DNA of 64,000 nt from Platycnemis pennipes (Eukaryota > Arthropoda > Insecta > Odonata > Platycnemididae), in NCBI GenBank assembly GCA_933228895.1, contig OW121847.1, positions 87,771,656 to 87,835,655 on the forward strand. Reading direction: 5' to 3'. Position numbers and translations under genes: made by a program. Shown piece after piece: positions 45,229 to 58,554 of this stretch (position 1 is its first letter; each line of letters opens with the position of its first letter). The notes beneath the pieces were generated by a model. The model saw only the letters and a program-made list of their open reading frames with translations. It was not told the DNA's origin and made no database searches.

Positions 45229-45545
45229 TGATAGGGTAGGGGTCTCCAAACTGCGGCCCGTGACCCGAGTGCGGCCTGCGATATGATTTTGTCCGGCGCA
45301 AAATATTCGCAATTCGTCTATTGGACTAATATTTTAATAAGAATCCGCAAAAGTACGGGAATTTAATGGACTTCAAGTGCAGCAATAGAAATGAAGTTAA
45401 TAATATTATAATATCCCATATTATTTTAACATTAATATATTTTACTATTTTATTTCATACTGAATTGTTGTTGTATCCTTTGCGGCATTCATTCGCACTT
45501 GTTCGGCCTCCATCGACAAAAATAGTTTTCATCTGATTTCAAATA
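45229..45545 (+). mobile_element. hAT-like non-autonomous element (candidate)
   Basis: It begins TAGGGGTCTCCAAACTGCGG, a terminal sequence style well known from animal hAT elements (the CAGGGGTCTCCAAAC type), followed by GC-rich CGGCC words. About 250 bp later a second block has GCGGCATTC..TTCGGCCTCC..CAAAAATAGTTTTC, which resembles the opposite end in such elements. I could not confirm matching inverted ends or an 8-bp target duplication, so the right edge is uncertain. Confidence 0.4.
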
Positions 45546-46370
45546 AAGTGCATACATACTTGAATACCTTTCTAGATTTTCATTTCCCACGACCGACTAG
45601 ACAGTGCTGAAATTTCTTTCCACGTAAAAATGAACGGCGATGATCATTTGTTGTGTACATGCAATATAACATCTCGTCGGAACCGGTGATAACCAACAGC
45701 AGCCGAGTGCACCAGCCATTTATAATTCGCTTAGGACAGTAATTACGGAAGAGAAACTTTATTAAAAATCAAAGACTTTACGCTGAGGAGATCACCTAGG
45801 CAATCATTCATTTTATTTTAAAGTGTTCTGTCCCTATGAAGAATTATTTAACACTGACGTACACAATTCTCTCAGCAGTTTATTCACGAGCGTTTTAACG
45901 TAGATGAGAGGACGAAATTTTGAAAATCATCAGAAAAGAAATTCCAGTTCTGCATGACAAATTGACCTCAAATAGTCAGCACGAGATGGAAAATTCATTG
46001 GAATTAAAGAAAACGATATTGCCAAGGCAATTTTGACAAATACCTCGTAGAATTCACTGTGAGGCTCCTAAAAATTTACTTTATAAACATAGTCTTGAAA
46101 GTCATAAGTCACCATCGCCATGCATCACCAAAACGTCATCGGGTGAATGAAAAATGTCAGCGGAAAAATAATCTGGGCGAATCACAAAAGGTTTGCTCTA
46201 CCTATTTCTCTTCTGGGAGAAATTAGTCACGGATACTCCAAGACCTGTTTCGCTCATGACCTCAGTATGCAAATGACCTCAGGAGTAATCTGGAAGGCAG
46301 TCATTTTCCTTTGAAACAGAAACTTCTCTAGATTCATGGCATACTGATGATACCGGACGCCTAGCAAGGC
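45546..46370. other. No feature seen
   Basis: AT-rich. Short Lys/Glu-rich frames near 45910-46130 could be a decayed coding relic but were not identifiable. Confidence 0.4.
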
Positions 46371-46655
46371 ACGAGGGCTTTCGACGGGGATTGTTCCCTC
46401 CCCCATTTCCGCATCATTCGACCGAGGACCCACCCCGTGAGATGAAATGGCGGCCGGAGTTCGCAGGGGCGGAAATGCGAAACCATCCGTCAGACGTCAG
46501 CGAGAGGCCACGTCTAAAATGCAAGAGCGACTCCCGAGTTGAGTCGGATGGAGGCTCGAAAGGGAGGGCGCGGAGATCGAAATATACGCAACACGTAGAG
46601 TACACGTCTACTCGTCCGGAGCGTTGTCACTCGCCCTTTCGGGCACTTTGACACC
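46371..46655. promoter_or_regulatory. CpG island
   Basis: CpG-dense compared with flanks. No recognisable coding frame. Confidence 0.35.
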
Positions 46656-47635
46656 GGGAATTATGTGCGAGCTCATCACCTGTGCCAGATGAATCAACGG
46701 GCTCCAACAGGGAGGAATACATTTATGTGCGCGGGGAAATATCGCGAGACCTTAGGGATGGGCAACAGTATTACGCATTTCATGGCTGCGAGGTACGGAA
46801 AGAATTTCGAAATGGTAAATATTTTGCAGGAAGGAAATGAATATCCATATACGTGTGGTGATGAACCAATTATAGGGAAAAAGAAAAAGTCAACATCACT
46901 CTCGAAAAGTTACCAACAAAAGATGAATTTAATAAAATTTACCCAAGTTTCGCAGGACGTGAAAATCATAAAAAATAACTGCTGTTGATTTCAAGTAAAT
47001 GTAGAATAAGGATTTAAGGAGCTCATACTGCTTAAATTATATCGCACTATTTGCCCTAACCTAAAATCTAACTTATTCCTTAGAGTAACACAATATACAT
47101 GCTCTAGGTTAGTGTAACACCTCCGACCTTTCAGTCATAGGTTGGCGATTTACTGACCTGATTAATACAATGGGCCCCATAGCTTCCATTAGTCGACTAC
47201 TATGGAAAAGTACGAACATTAGATGAAACGCTTCCGTGAAAGATATCTATATTAGACAGATGGTAGGTATAATATTTATCACTCTAATGCCTATTAACAA
47301 TTTATGGCGTCCTTCGCACTCTAAATTCATAATATGCTTAAGTTGTACACGCATCTACGTGACCAGAATCATTAACTGTCATTCACGGTGACTGAGGGAC
47401 ATTAATGACACTGATGCTATCAAAAATTATGACGAAAGATAGCGTGTGACGCAACGATAGTAAAGAGAACGTTTATATGAATATAAAATATGTTCATCAC
47501 ATTTCTACATATTCCAAGGATTTTGAAAAGTGTTTTAGAAGGGCAAGATGGTTAAAGTCAATGGAGTCATTTCAAGGAGCCGACTGGAGGGATAGGCATA
47601 TCATTATATATCCACACGTGTCTCAGAAGGTTCAA
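46656..47635. other. No feature seen
   Basis: AT-rich, nothing recognised. Confidence 0.45.
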
Positions 47636-47672
47636 GATATATATATATATATTTATTTATTTATTTATTTAT
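47636..47672. repeat. Compound microsatellite (AT)n(TTTA)n
   Basis: A run of AT dinucleotides passes directly into five or so TTTA units. Confidence 0.9.
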
Positions 47673-47799
47673 AAACGGATAAAGATATGAACGGACTGAG
47701 AAGTGACAGGCAGAGGAGCGATGAAGAACTGCCGTTATCGCCAGAATAATTTAGTTAAAATAAATAGAGGATGGCTTGGAAGATGCCGGAGGAGTATAA

Positions 47800-48545
47800 A
47801 GAGAGATTGGATATAGACTGCGAGTTCATCAGATCAGATTTAGTAATGAGCAAGCCAGTCAGCCAGGGGACTGCAGTCACTGTCGACCGTATTATAGGAT
47901 TATCATGCAAATTAAAAAATGAAGATTAACCACAGGAAACAGAAGTAATGAGATTTTCTAAAGGCTGCAAGGACAGGCTAATCATTAAACTTGGAGTGAA
48001 TTATTTAGTGCAGGCTAATCAATTTAAGTATCTTAGTAACGTTTGAAATGGTAATGAGTTTAATGGCAAAGACAGGGAATTAATTGCATTGGCAAATGAA
48101 GCGTTTACAAAGGGAAAGAAAATTATGACTGGGACTTCAGTAAGAACGAGAAGAATGGATTAGTTAGGGATTTAAATTAGGGTGCGGCATTGTATCGTAT
48201 GATTGAGAAGCTTGGTTATTTAGTAAGGATAATGAGTGAGAGTTTCGAGATATGAATTTGGAGTTTGCTGGATGGAAAAGGGACAAATGAAGAGATTTGC
48301 TGAGTACAGCTGGAGAGGGAAGGAAGCTGCTGAGAAAAATGCGAAGGAGAATGAATGAAGTTGATAGAAGAAGTAGTGAAATAGAGGAGCCACTAAGACA
48401 CAGCGAACGATTAAGTGTTGTGGAGAGTGTATTTTGGGAAGGTAAACGACAAGTATCTACTCAAGCATCACTTATAAAAGGAGGAACGTTCAAATGAGGT
48501 CAACATAACAGAATAAAGGAAGGGAGGAGCGAAACCTGGCATCGG
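47800..48545 (+). pseudogene. LINE 3' relic of a second RTE-like subfamily
   Basis: Across several frames the translated sequence keeps LINE order: a KTEVM-like block near 47940, YLVQANQFKYLSNVWN-like near 48000-48045, RELIALANEAFTKGKK near 48075-48120, then GEGRKLLRKMRRR and HSERLSVVESVFWEGKRQV in the frame at 48297-48497. These match the positions of the IVSRIAQAKRAFYQKK and GERRNLLTTLKRRR blocks of the 30-33 kb LINE but differ in sequence. It is heavily interrupted by stops and shifts. Confidence 0.65.
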
Positions 48546-48679
48546 TACCTCTCTTACCCAGAGGCGCCGAGAAGTCCAAGTTTTAACGTACCATACGAAT
48601 GAAGTAATACTGAAATTAATGTGCTATCAAAAAAGAACTCAAGGAAGGACAAGTGAATCAATAAAAAAATATTCCAGTC

Positions 48680-48770
48680 CCAAGATTCAAACACAGGCCC
48701 TCGAGATTGGAGGCTAATCATATGGACATCACAACTACACCGATCCCACTAAAGTTCTAATTAGTGGTAA
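48680..48770 (-). repeat. tRNA-derived SINE-like copy (minus strand)
   Basis: On the minus strand GTGGGATCGGTGTAGTTGTG (A-box-like) precedes GGCCTGTGTTTGAATCTTGG (B-box-like GTTTGAATC) at plausible spacing. Confidence 0.45.
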
Positions 48771-49569
48771 AGCGTTGAAAAGGTAGGGAAATAATTGGAA
48801 ATTTGAATGACACAATGTAAGGTGCACACATTGAATGTTTAACAAAGAGCTCAAAAGAGAATTAAGCATGGGAATCAAACTGCCTTTTTAAATATTTTTT
48901 ATTCTTAAATCCTTTTTTTTTAGGTTATAGAGTGTTCTTAGAAATATATCAAATGTATTAAATGAGGCAACAATTTTAATTTGTGCCAATATGACAGCTT
49001 ATTGTTTTCTAATTCATTTTAGGTATTTTACTATAATTATAAGTTAGGAGGTAATTATAAATAAAATCATGAACTGTTCGCTAACCAGTGCAATGAAACA
49101 TATTTGACATATTTACAGTAAGTTTAATGGTATTTTTACAATATTCATTATACTTAACGCCTCATAACGGCCTTTAAATTACGTGTTTCAGGTGTAATTT
49201 TGTGGAATTATAAGAAGTTTATGATGGTAAATATATGCAACGAAAATTTATTGTTAAATATTTGTTGCATTACAAAGTTTCTTTTAATTAGTTAACCAAT
49301 TAAAAACCTGAAACCCAAAAACATTAACCGTTACAATAGATTCTTCTACCCTAATTGGCCATTAGTAAGTACTATGTCTTGCACTCTCTACGCACGTAAA
49401 GTAGGTTCGAAAAATTTACGACGAGATATGATACCACTCAAGTTTCTAACAGTGATATTCCTACAAGCAGCTAAATCTTGATAGCGGATGCCAACTGCTA
49501 CTAAACGTTGATCACTTCTGCAACAAAGTTTCTAAAACGATAGCTTTACTGGGAATAAGTAGAACTGCC
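48771..49569. other. No feature seen
   Basis: Very AT-rich, nothing recognised. Confidence 0.5.
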
Positions 49570-49760
49570 TGAAGAGTTTGGATCTGTATAGTTTAGTGCT
49601 GTGGCCGCGGACTCTCTATCAGTAGTAATGTGGCTGGCCTAGCGACCCAAAGTCACAATTCCGAATACCACCCAGGGTATGGACGCTGTGTTCCTTTGGG
49701 ATTAAGCTTGTAATTGAGTTGTAGGCTGGACGGTGCGATATGAACTACGAAGTTAAAGCA
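49570..49760 (+). repeat. tRNA-derived SINE-like copy
   Basis: TGGCTGGCCTAGCGACCC is followed by CAATTCCGAATACCACCCAG and GGTATGGACGCTGTGTTCC. It shares the ATGGACG-TGTGTT body word with the SINE at 11100 and the one on the minus strand at 51405. Confidence 0.4.
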
Positions 49761-49959
49761 CCTTCAAACCTGATTCTGAAGAGTTTAGACTCACTGAGAC
49801 TTAAAATTTTGTGGTAGACCAACCAGACTGATAGAGCATTGTTATTCCAGGTGGTTAATCACCAAAATTTTTTCTCAACTTAAGAATATAGTAATGAATT
49901 TTAATCTGAAATTGGGACAGTGAGTTTTCCTCAGGAGCCTAGCCATCGCGGAATTGCCT

Positions 49960-50780
49960 CTCATTTCCACTTAACCTGCTCAGAGGTCGCCTCGCACTTC
50001 CTTTCGCACTTCCTTTCACCCTTTCTCGTTCGCAAAAACATTTTTTCGCGGGCTTCGCTCGACTCTCTCGTCCTTCATGCCACTCTCCCACTCATCGGCA
50101 GGAAGGGAGGCTCACATCGGCTCCCGAGCCCTCGTTCCCGATGACTGGCGACGTTGTGTACTAATGACGCCATCCAAACCCCCAATTTACCCACGGGATT
50201 TCCTTTTTATCGGAAACTCACACACATCTCACAAGTTCGCGCGTGACTGGGCAGGAATTACCCTCTCGAGCATTCCCAGCAGTAATTTCAAGTCAAATGC
50301 GTGTGCGGGTTTGGGAAGAGTTTCCGAACCAAATCTGTGGGGCCTAATAGCTTCAAATAGTGGAAGTGCTTCCCGCGGAATGAGTTAGCGCGCAGTTTCG
50401 CCACTCGGGAGGTTCGGGTCTCGTTAGTGGAAGCGTTTCTTCGCGTCCGCTCTCCGCGCGCCTCGCCTTCCCCGATAAAACGAAAGGGCCCGTCATTTCG
50501 GAATTTCGGACACGGCTCCCGCGGCATCGTTTTCCACCCCATTACGCCTACGGGACCGGCAGAGTACGAAGCCCTTCCAGGAATAGTCTCACTGCAGCGC
50601 GAGGGAATCCGATCATCCGCTCCCGACCCCGAAATCTCAAGGGAGAGGGAGGGGAGTGGAGAGAAGGAGGAGATCCCATAGGAATTCCTTTAAGATATTC
50701 CCCGCCTGGCAAGGAGCCAAGTGCGAACGGAGATTCCCTATAGGCTTTCGCGACCGAGAACCGCGAACGATGGAGAGGTT
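49960..50780. promoter_or_regulatory. CpG island
   Basis: About 800 bp with high CpG density, strongest at 50370-50680. All frames are composition-driven. Candidate promoter or enhancer. Confidence 0.4.
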
Positions 50781-51400
50781 TAAAAATAAGCGTACCTACT
50801 CCGAATTGCGGATCCAAAGATGTTTCCCTCTTTAGCACATACTGTTTCACCTGGCTTAGCATACAGGTTGGTGGAGATTTTACATGCCAAAAATAATGAT
50901 GAGTCAAATAAATTTCGGGTGAGTTTAAGGTATAACGCCGATTTTATACCATGGACTGATCTTCTAAGCAATTGATAGAAATGATACCCCAGTATGATTT
51001 GTTGGATTTGCCAGCGTTCGATTCCAGACAGCAGTCATATTAAGAGGAATACTGGCACCATCCTGAGTGTTATGTGGAGAGGACTTTAGTTCAGCCCTCA
51101 GTTCGTTAGTTGGTAGAACCCTTTGCGACTTCTTCAATGGTTGCCTAATACCGAAGCCATGATTTTCCTTTCCTCCCTTGATTATTAATCCTACGCACAC
51201 CAGAATGATTTTCTGTTCTTAAGCTCACAAATGACCTCAGAAGTCGATCGTCTTTCCAATTAATTAATGCAAGAAGATAACTCAATTTCGCTAGCATGTC
51301 ATATAACCAGAGCATATTTATTAGGTACACACATTTATTTATTTGTCTTATTTTAACATGCGAATTTCAGGACTTATAATCCTCTCTTCCAATTAACATG
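50781..51400. other. No feature seen
   Basis: Nothing recognised. Confidence 0.4.
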
Positions 51401-51404
51401 TTAG

Positions 51405-51560
51405 ACGGTACAAACATCCATGCCCCGGAAAGTGAAAATACTCCCCGGGCGAGATTCGAACCCGCGACCCTGGGATCGACAGGCGTGGGACCGCGCCGCG
51501 GCGCGCCGCCACCGGGGCCGGCACACATGTACCTCTGTGTTAATTTCTGATTAAATATCT
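51405..51560 (-). repeat. tRNA-derived SINE, well-preserved head (minus strand)
   Basis: On the minus strand GCCGGCCCCGGTGGCGGCGC is followed by GGGTCGCGGGTTCGAATCTC, containing a perfect B box GGTTCGAATC, then CCCGGGGAGTATTTTCACTT and GGGGCATGGATGTTTGTACC. The last word matches the body of the SINE at 11100. The extra GC-rich insertion between the boxes (GCGCCGCGGCGCGG) makes a functional tRNA unlikely. Confidence 0.55.
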
Positions 51561-52480
51561 CTATTCTACACAATCGGAATGTCTACCATGTCTTGGATTC
51601 AAATCTTTTAGTGCCTCTCAAACCCAAGTTTGGCTATATTTGGTGGGTAGTTAGTTTTCAGTAACAACGTTTAAAGAGGGAAGGAGCTTATCCTCCTGTT
51701 CCGGAAAGGAGAATATACAGTAGGGCATTGAGGCTAAGTTCAACGTAAATACTTCTAAGTAGTTTGGCCTTTTTAGAACCAATTTTCGGTTAGTTGTGAT
51801 TCATTATAATACAGGAAATGAAGATCTTAGAAAGAAATCAAATGAAAGATTATTCGTGAAAGACGAAGCACATAAAAGTAAAGCGTAATACGAAATCCCA
51901 CAGAATAGTGCTTTCAAGCCGTCTTTTGAAATAAATCGACTTTTTCTGCCTCTTAACTTCCACGCTTGACATGAACACTACGCATTAGATTTGTATGCAA
52001 AGTAAAGTCACTTGATGTGTCAAGGCACGATAATTTAATTCCTCACGGAATAAGGCTCCAGGTTTGTTTTACAAGAGTCATATGTTTACACAAAGATAAA
52101 GCGAGATCAAGATTGGACTGAAATTCGTAGAATAAGATCATGCATTAACTTCAACCCATGTGTAATTTGAGTTAATGCATCATTTAACATAAACATCAAT
52201 TCCTGCATCTTAGGATTGATGAAATAAGCAATTGACAGAGAAAGGAGATTGTCTACCGTGTGTAAGTACACACTTTCCGACCATTAAGGTCACCGTAAAA
52301 CGCCCTCGACCTCTGGTCTTCCATAAAAGGGTGGGCGTTTTGTCCGCACCATTCACGAGTGGAATACAATACAAGAACGACAGCGACGGGCGGGGAACAA
52401 TAACAAAATGAGAAAAACCCATCAATTTGTGCCGTAGCACTTCCTGAAGCGCACACCTGTTCCGAATCGTTAAACTCCCC
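51561..52480. other. No feature seen
   Basis: AT-rich, nothing recognised. Confidence 0.45.
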
Positions 52481-53480
52481 CGAGTTTCGACAATTGAAAG
52501 CACTCTGGAGCTCGTGGAGAGCCCGGGAGCCACGCAACGCCAATTGTACGCTCGAAAATTAGACGGCGCAATTAGCGCTCCGAAAAATTCTCATCGCGAG
52601 CGAGATGGAAAGGCAAACCTCGTAGTTAATGTTTGACCCATTAAAGGGTTAACCCAACCCGAGAACGAATCGCTGAGACGTGGGCTGAATCAGGCCGAGT
52701 AACGCCGACAGCGGGAGCGATCCTCCCCGAGGTCAACCGCTCCGCAGGAAGGCTGTCATTATCATCACCATTATTATCATCGACACCACCAATTCACACC
52801 CGATCGCCATATTTTTTAATTTTTCATATCTTTTCCCTCCGCGGGCGCCACTGTGAGAGGCAGGCATTCCCGCGCTAAAGGGAGGATGGTGTGTCTCCTA
52901 CCCCTAGCACAATGCCCTCCCGCCAACCAGTACCCTGGCGTCTGCAGGTTCCTCCTTCATTCTTGGGCTCCAACGAGCGGGTCGAATCGCGGCCCTCATC
53001 ACCGCACCCCGCCCACATCCCCCGTTAATTACAACGACAAACTAGTTAGGCAAATTTGCGTCGCACAAGGCGGAAGGAAGAGGTAGCAGAGATGAGGAAG
53101 AGGAGGGGGGTCGCAAGACTCTTGGGAGGAGGGGGGAGGTGAAGGAGGTGGTGGGTTGGAGACGGTGGAATGGGACCCTCCCCCTCCTCCCGTTTTCCCA
53201 CCACCCCTTCACCACGCTCCCCCGGTTCCAATTATAACGGCGACATTCTACGGGAAACCGACAGTCACCGCTTCTTCCCGCCACTTGCGTGCTCCTCTAG
53301 CAGACTTGCCCCCTCCTCTCTCTGTCCCCTGACCCTTCCCGTCTCTCATTGCGAGAAACCCTGGAATGCGGGCGGCTTTTGCTGTGGAGTAATAGCCCAG
53401 CAAATAACAGCGGGGAGTCGCCGAACCGCGGAAGCGCCGGCGCTCGATCCGTGGGAGTGATGTCTGGGAGGACTTAATGA
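52481..53480. promoter_or_regulatory. CpG island
   Basis: About 1 kb of CpG-rich sequence, with an ATT/ATC microsatellite-like stretch at about 52757-52782 and a G-rich run near 53100-53160. Open frames are low-complexity. Candidate regulatory island. Confidence 0.4.
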
Positions 53481-54319
53481 ACAAGGCCCTGGTGACCTAA
53501 TGCGGATGGCCAATGTCCACTTTAAGGACCTACTATCGAAGATCTCAGAATTTGAGCCTGCTTTAACTTTGAGTTCACTGATTGAGGTCGACTCTTTATA
53601 ACAACTACTATTACAAAATGAGTTTTTCCTTTTTTCCTCAAAAAGTAATTCTTTGTGGCTGTCGCTGAAGCCCTTCACCTGTATCTGAATTCCTTAATTT
53701 CACCTCTTCATAGTTCTTGCACTCCAAAGTATTATTACACAAAAACCAAAGCAACCTAGGAAAAGCATAAAAAGCTAAACGGGATTTTCGAAACTTGAGC
53801 TCAAATATTTTACAGTTCTGTACTTCACGAGAGCCGTCGACTCATTTCACTAACGGAGAATACACTAGAACTCATTTAAAGGGTAATTCCACTCTTTGGT
53901 AGTCATAGGCAATGAGAACATAATAATTTAAGCCTGGAAGGCAAAAAGCAAACAATAATGAATTAAAATTGAGAAGTTACAGACGGGAGATGAAGATTTA
54001 ATGGATGGGACGAAAATCTAATGAAGAGTTCTATAACAGAATTAGGACGAAAAATAAGAATTAGCATTCCGAAAGGATGGTGCAATGATGATATAACTTA
54101 ATCAGGTAAGACCTTTTAAGTCATGATAATATTATTAAGTCAGTCATAGTGGAAAAGTGAATGAAAACAAATATTGAATAAAGGTCAGGAATAGTATTAA
54201 AATTCTCTCTAGGCGTTTCTTTAGTTTGATTGACTCTTTAGTCGGCCATTTAAAGGGCTCTAGGGAACCTAGGCCCTAATGAAGGCTCCAGAATGAGAGT
54301 CCACAGAAATGAAGGCAAA
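53481..54319. other. No feature seen
   Basis: AT-rich, nothing recognised. Confidence 0.45.
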
Positions 54320-54445
54320 AGTTTCGTCTGAAAGTCACAACGTCGTGGGTTTAAAATCTGCCCGAGTGGGATTTTGATATTCCGGAGGATGATTGTGTTC
54401 CTTCAAGATCGTTACGACACAGACCCTACGATTAAAGGACTATAG
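54320..54445 (+). repeat. tRNA-derived SINE-like copy
   Basis: GTCACAACGTCGTGGGTTTAAAATCTGCC contains a B-box-like GGTTTAAAATC, followed by CGAGTGGGATTTTGATATTCC and GATTGTGTTCCTTCAAG. Degraded copy. Confidence 0.35.
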
Positions 54446-55305
54446 TTGGGGATTTAGTAAATGAATACATAAAAATAATGAAAAAAGTGAAAATTAAACG
54501 CATAGAAATCAAAATGGAAATGAAACCACAATCTCACAAAATCAAACTCAGGTTTCCAGGATGTTTATATGCTACATTTTGCATCATGACGGGTTTTTCC
54601 ATGTTACCCATTGTGGAAGGTATTAAATTTTTCCTAAAAACGCCCAATAAAATTCCGGCTACATGTCTTTTCACCATAAATAACGCAACGAATCCGTGAT
54701 AGTGCAAAATTTTGCACAACTGGAAGAATCATTGGTGAGACTGGAAACTTACAACTCGGATTGGTGCTACAGGTAAGGGATAAAACATTTTTCCGATAAC
54801 ATGCCTACAAATTGTATGACTCTAGCGTATTTTCAAGCATCAGCGATACGTCGATGTCAAGGAAAAACGCTCAACAAGATGCACAAGCAAGTAAAATTAT
54901 GATAAATATCTTTATAATATTATTATATATCTTTATGATAAATAATTCTATAGATCGCTGCATAAAAATATGGCGTAAATTCAATCTTAATGGAAAAAAA
55001 TCCAAATTGGTAACCATGAGTCCAAAATGTGCCCTAACGATAATACCACTGCACTGAACTTGTATACTCCTCAATACTTCAATATGCGACATGGGACTGC
55101 TCCTCGATTTTTGCCTCCAACATCCACGTTTCAACGGATCAGAAAAAAAACAAGAGTATAGTTTTGCTGATCGTATACGTCCCAATTTCGGCTAGACACA
55201 CAGTTACTTCCATGCAATATATTCCGCAGCTTCGGAAATTACTCTCGATCCAAGATTATTTACTTTAGAAAAGGCTCATTTTGATTCCCACGAATACAGT
55301 AAAAT
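54446..55305. other. No gene seen; short palindrome
   Basis: AT-rich. GCAAAATTTTGC at about 54702-54715 is a perfect short palindrome. Two overlapping frames on opposite strands (54478-54699 plus, 54534-54719 minus) have no known domain. Confidence 0.4.
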
Positions 55306-55690
55306 ATTCGCGCGCAAAGGAGCATTTATTTCCCTGTCCACTGGCAGAGAGAGAGGAACCTCTCTCGCACCGACATGAGGAGAAGCGAGTCATCCCATTC
55401 TCGTCTCGCTGCCACGAGGAAGTGGGGAATCCGTTGGCCGCTCTCCTACTTCGGCCGGAGAGGAATTCGGTCGGGCCGGGCGCATTGGAGGAGAAAGAGT
55501 GGATGGGATTAATCTCGGAGCGTTCGCCCCGATTTCTCGCCTATGGTAGGAAGGAAAGCACGCGGGGATGAAGTAAGGCACGCAATACCACTTCCCGACA
55601 AGTTATACTCGACTGAAAGGACGGCGACAGGCTTCCATCCTCGCTGATGGCTCCAACGGTGGCAAAATGCGACATCTCATCTTCGAGCTG
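55306..55690. promoter_or_regulatory. CpG island
   Basis: CpG-dense compared with flanks. No coding frame accepted. Confidence 0.35.
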
Positions 55691-58550
55691 CATTCCAGAA
55701 TTCTCTCGAAATGCACTTGTGATCTCACTCCCTCACCCTGTGAGATTCCAAATAAAAATCACCAAGAATACAATCTGTACTCTCCGCATGTACTTCAGAA
55801 TAAACTGGATTCAAACATTAATCTAGGATTGGACGGAGTGTAAAGAATGGAGGTGCTTTCTCCAATAAAATAAAATCAAATCAAATGAGCCAATATTTTA
55901 CTTCAATATTTCATCATCTTCGACGACGCCTGAAACGTGTATGATTTCTCAGTAGATGATAATTAATAAAAGATAGAAAACTCAAGTTGTCCTTCAATAA
56001 TCAAGGCGTATAACAAAAGACGAAAACGAAAATTCTAGGACTTTTCAAGGTTACAAATTACCAAATTTTAAAGATCCAAATCACCAACTCATTCATGAAC
56101 AAAAACGTCTTTTGAAATTTTCATGCATAGAGTCTTAAAGTTTGACTAAAAATAACAAACAAGCAGTTAAATCCAGCAAATAAAATCTAGATTATTTATT
56201 ATATGAGATAGAAGTGTGTGTATGGCATTATTGAAGACAAGACTGAAGGACTGAGTATTCGTCAATCTAGATATTTTTGCTTTGTGAAAAAATACGAATT
56301 TCAGACAAAATATAACAATTCAGAATATGCTCCAGAAAATTTAAAAAAGATGCCACAAAACGTTTTGTAAGCAGTGTGCAAGCATATGTATATATTTCTC
56401 CTTTTTCACAGCATATGGGCAGTTCTAGGAAGAGGTGATTCTTCTGTTTTCCTGCATATTTAACATTCATTAAAATGTACCGTATTATCCCATAGATAAC
56501 GAACGCGTTACCCATGCAGCTATAAAAGATAAAACTTTGCGAAAAATTACCTTGCGAGTGGAGTAATGAAAAACAAATTTTAACTCAAGATACCTACATA
56601 GTCTTTCCCATTTTGTGCAGACATAACAATTAAGTCACTAAAGTCAAACACTAGGATAATCTTTTGCTAGAATTAACTACATGAATCCAGAACATTCATT
56701 TCTCGTCAATTATGCACAGTACTTATAATGAATTTAAAATGGCAATTTTTTATTTCTAGGGCCCATGAATTTTATAATAAGTTCTATATTCAAAGTTATT
56801 CTCAAATGACCACGGCCGGTTTTTATATTAGAAGATGTCAAAAAATATAAAAAAAAGGCCTTAACAGGTTAAGGGATTTCATGAAAAACTTGTAAATTCT
56901 AGGTTAGTAATCAAAATGCCCGTCTTATTCCTGTTTTTCAAGACCCAACTGGCATTTCCGTGTTTTCCTAGTTTTTTACGGTCCTTGCAGAAGAAGGCCT
57001 TAAGAAGGCTGGAGGACAGCGTGATTATACCATTCATGATGACTATACCATAAATAAACAATCGAAGACGACATAAAGATTCTTTTGCTATAATTCTAAT
57101 AACTTATTGTTGAAGATTTCATTGCATCAATTCATACCCTTATAATTTGGATTTTAGCAAATGGACTCAAAAAATTGTTTCCTTGGACGGTTTTGACTTG
57201 TTAAACCAATTCAAATAATTACGGTAACTTTTACAAGGGAATCAGAAAAGTTCTCATTGCCACGTGAATATTTCATTACTTTAAAAGCGAATTTTTTGGG
57301 TTATATGATCTGGAAAAGGACCTTTCAAAACATTTTCCCTGAGCCGTTTTCAAAATCTTTTGCTTCAGTAGAATTATTACTGCGAAAGGCTCAAATAAGG
57401 GTGTGCATTAAAAAATTGGAAATATTTTAATGTCCTGTCCTTCAACATATCTCAAACACATGGTGCTGTACGGCTAGCAGGAGTGATTAAGACAACGCAT
57501 ATACAATATATTTTCAGCTCATCAAAAAGGTACGCAATTTTAAAAGTTAGATTTTCACCACAGGTAACGGAGCGTGATAATCAGAGCAAATAAATTGCAG
57601 ATTACAAGTCCCATACACGTAAAAAATGAGTAAGGAATAATCCAATTTAAATGACAATAATTTCTGTCTTAATCCTAGTGAAGTGGATACATAACTTGGG
57701 AAAGTACGAAGTTGTGAGTGGATTAAAACGAGAAAAGTGGAGTAAAACAAGTTCTTCTCATCCTATTGTATGAAATTGAAAATTTTACCTACCATGACTT
57801 TTTTCCTTCTAAATAAACATTGGAAATATTCAGTTTTGCACGGAGAAATCTTATATAAATATTTTAAACTGATTTTTAGAACACCAAGTGCATCTCAAAT
57901 TCGTAAACTTGTAAAAAAAAATTGACTCCCGAACGTAACCAAAGGGATTGTGGAATAGTAAGGGAAATGCGAAAATTACGTCAATAAGACTATATTGCGG
58001 ACACGAATTTTCTCCAGTTATGGCTGCAATCGAAAAATTGTTCATATTATCATGACTTTCTCTTTCCGGATATTGGAAACCACTCACTTTTTACACATGA
58101 CGCAAACCTTTACTCTATTTTTGTGTTTTTTTTATCATATTCATCTTCACTAAGGCAGTAGTAAACCGCGCAATATCTCATAAAATCACATGTAGACCAT
58201 TCAACGGAACGAAATCGGTCTTTCTAAAGAGATAGTTCACTGAGCGTCCATAACAGGAATTGGATGCGGAAATATGAAAAACTCACAGCACCGATAAAAA
58301 CCTCGGTGACCATGAAATTTATAAATCACAGATATGTACGTACATATATATTCCATACGCTCTATACGCTGACTTATAACACTGCAAGTTTTTTTAACGT
58401 TATTGGTGTCTCCGTCTTTGTTATTCCATTAGAGTTTAGTATTGAATTAGGCACTGCATTAGGTGGACGATACTGTTCATGACTTGTGTTTTTAATTTCT
58501 TAGCTCATGCTACTTCGTTGCGTATAGGTGCACATCATGGTATATTAAAA
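55691..58550. other. No gene seen; short hairpin
   Basis: About 2.9 kb of AT-rich sequence, the longest stretch without any recognised element. A small perfect hairpin CCTTAACAGGTTAAGG lies at about 56859-56874. Confidence 0.5.
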
Positions 58551-58554
58551 TGGA

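Noticed and set aside
45900..46140. hAT transposase remnant
   Set aside because: Lys/Glu-rich short frames only; I could not match any transposase block.
46231..46275. Hammerhead-like CTGAGG...GAAAC...GGTC on the minus strand
   Set aside because: No stem II can form between the core and GAAA, and the core ends in T rather than A; probably chance.
51405..51560. Functional tRNA gene on the minus strand
   Set aside because: The B box is perfect, but the region between the boxes is an expanded GC-rich block and the flanking body matches the SINE family.
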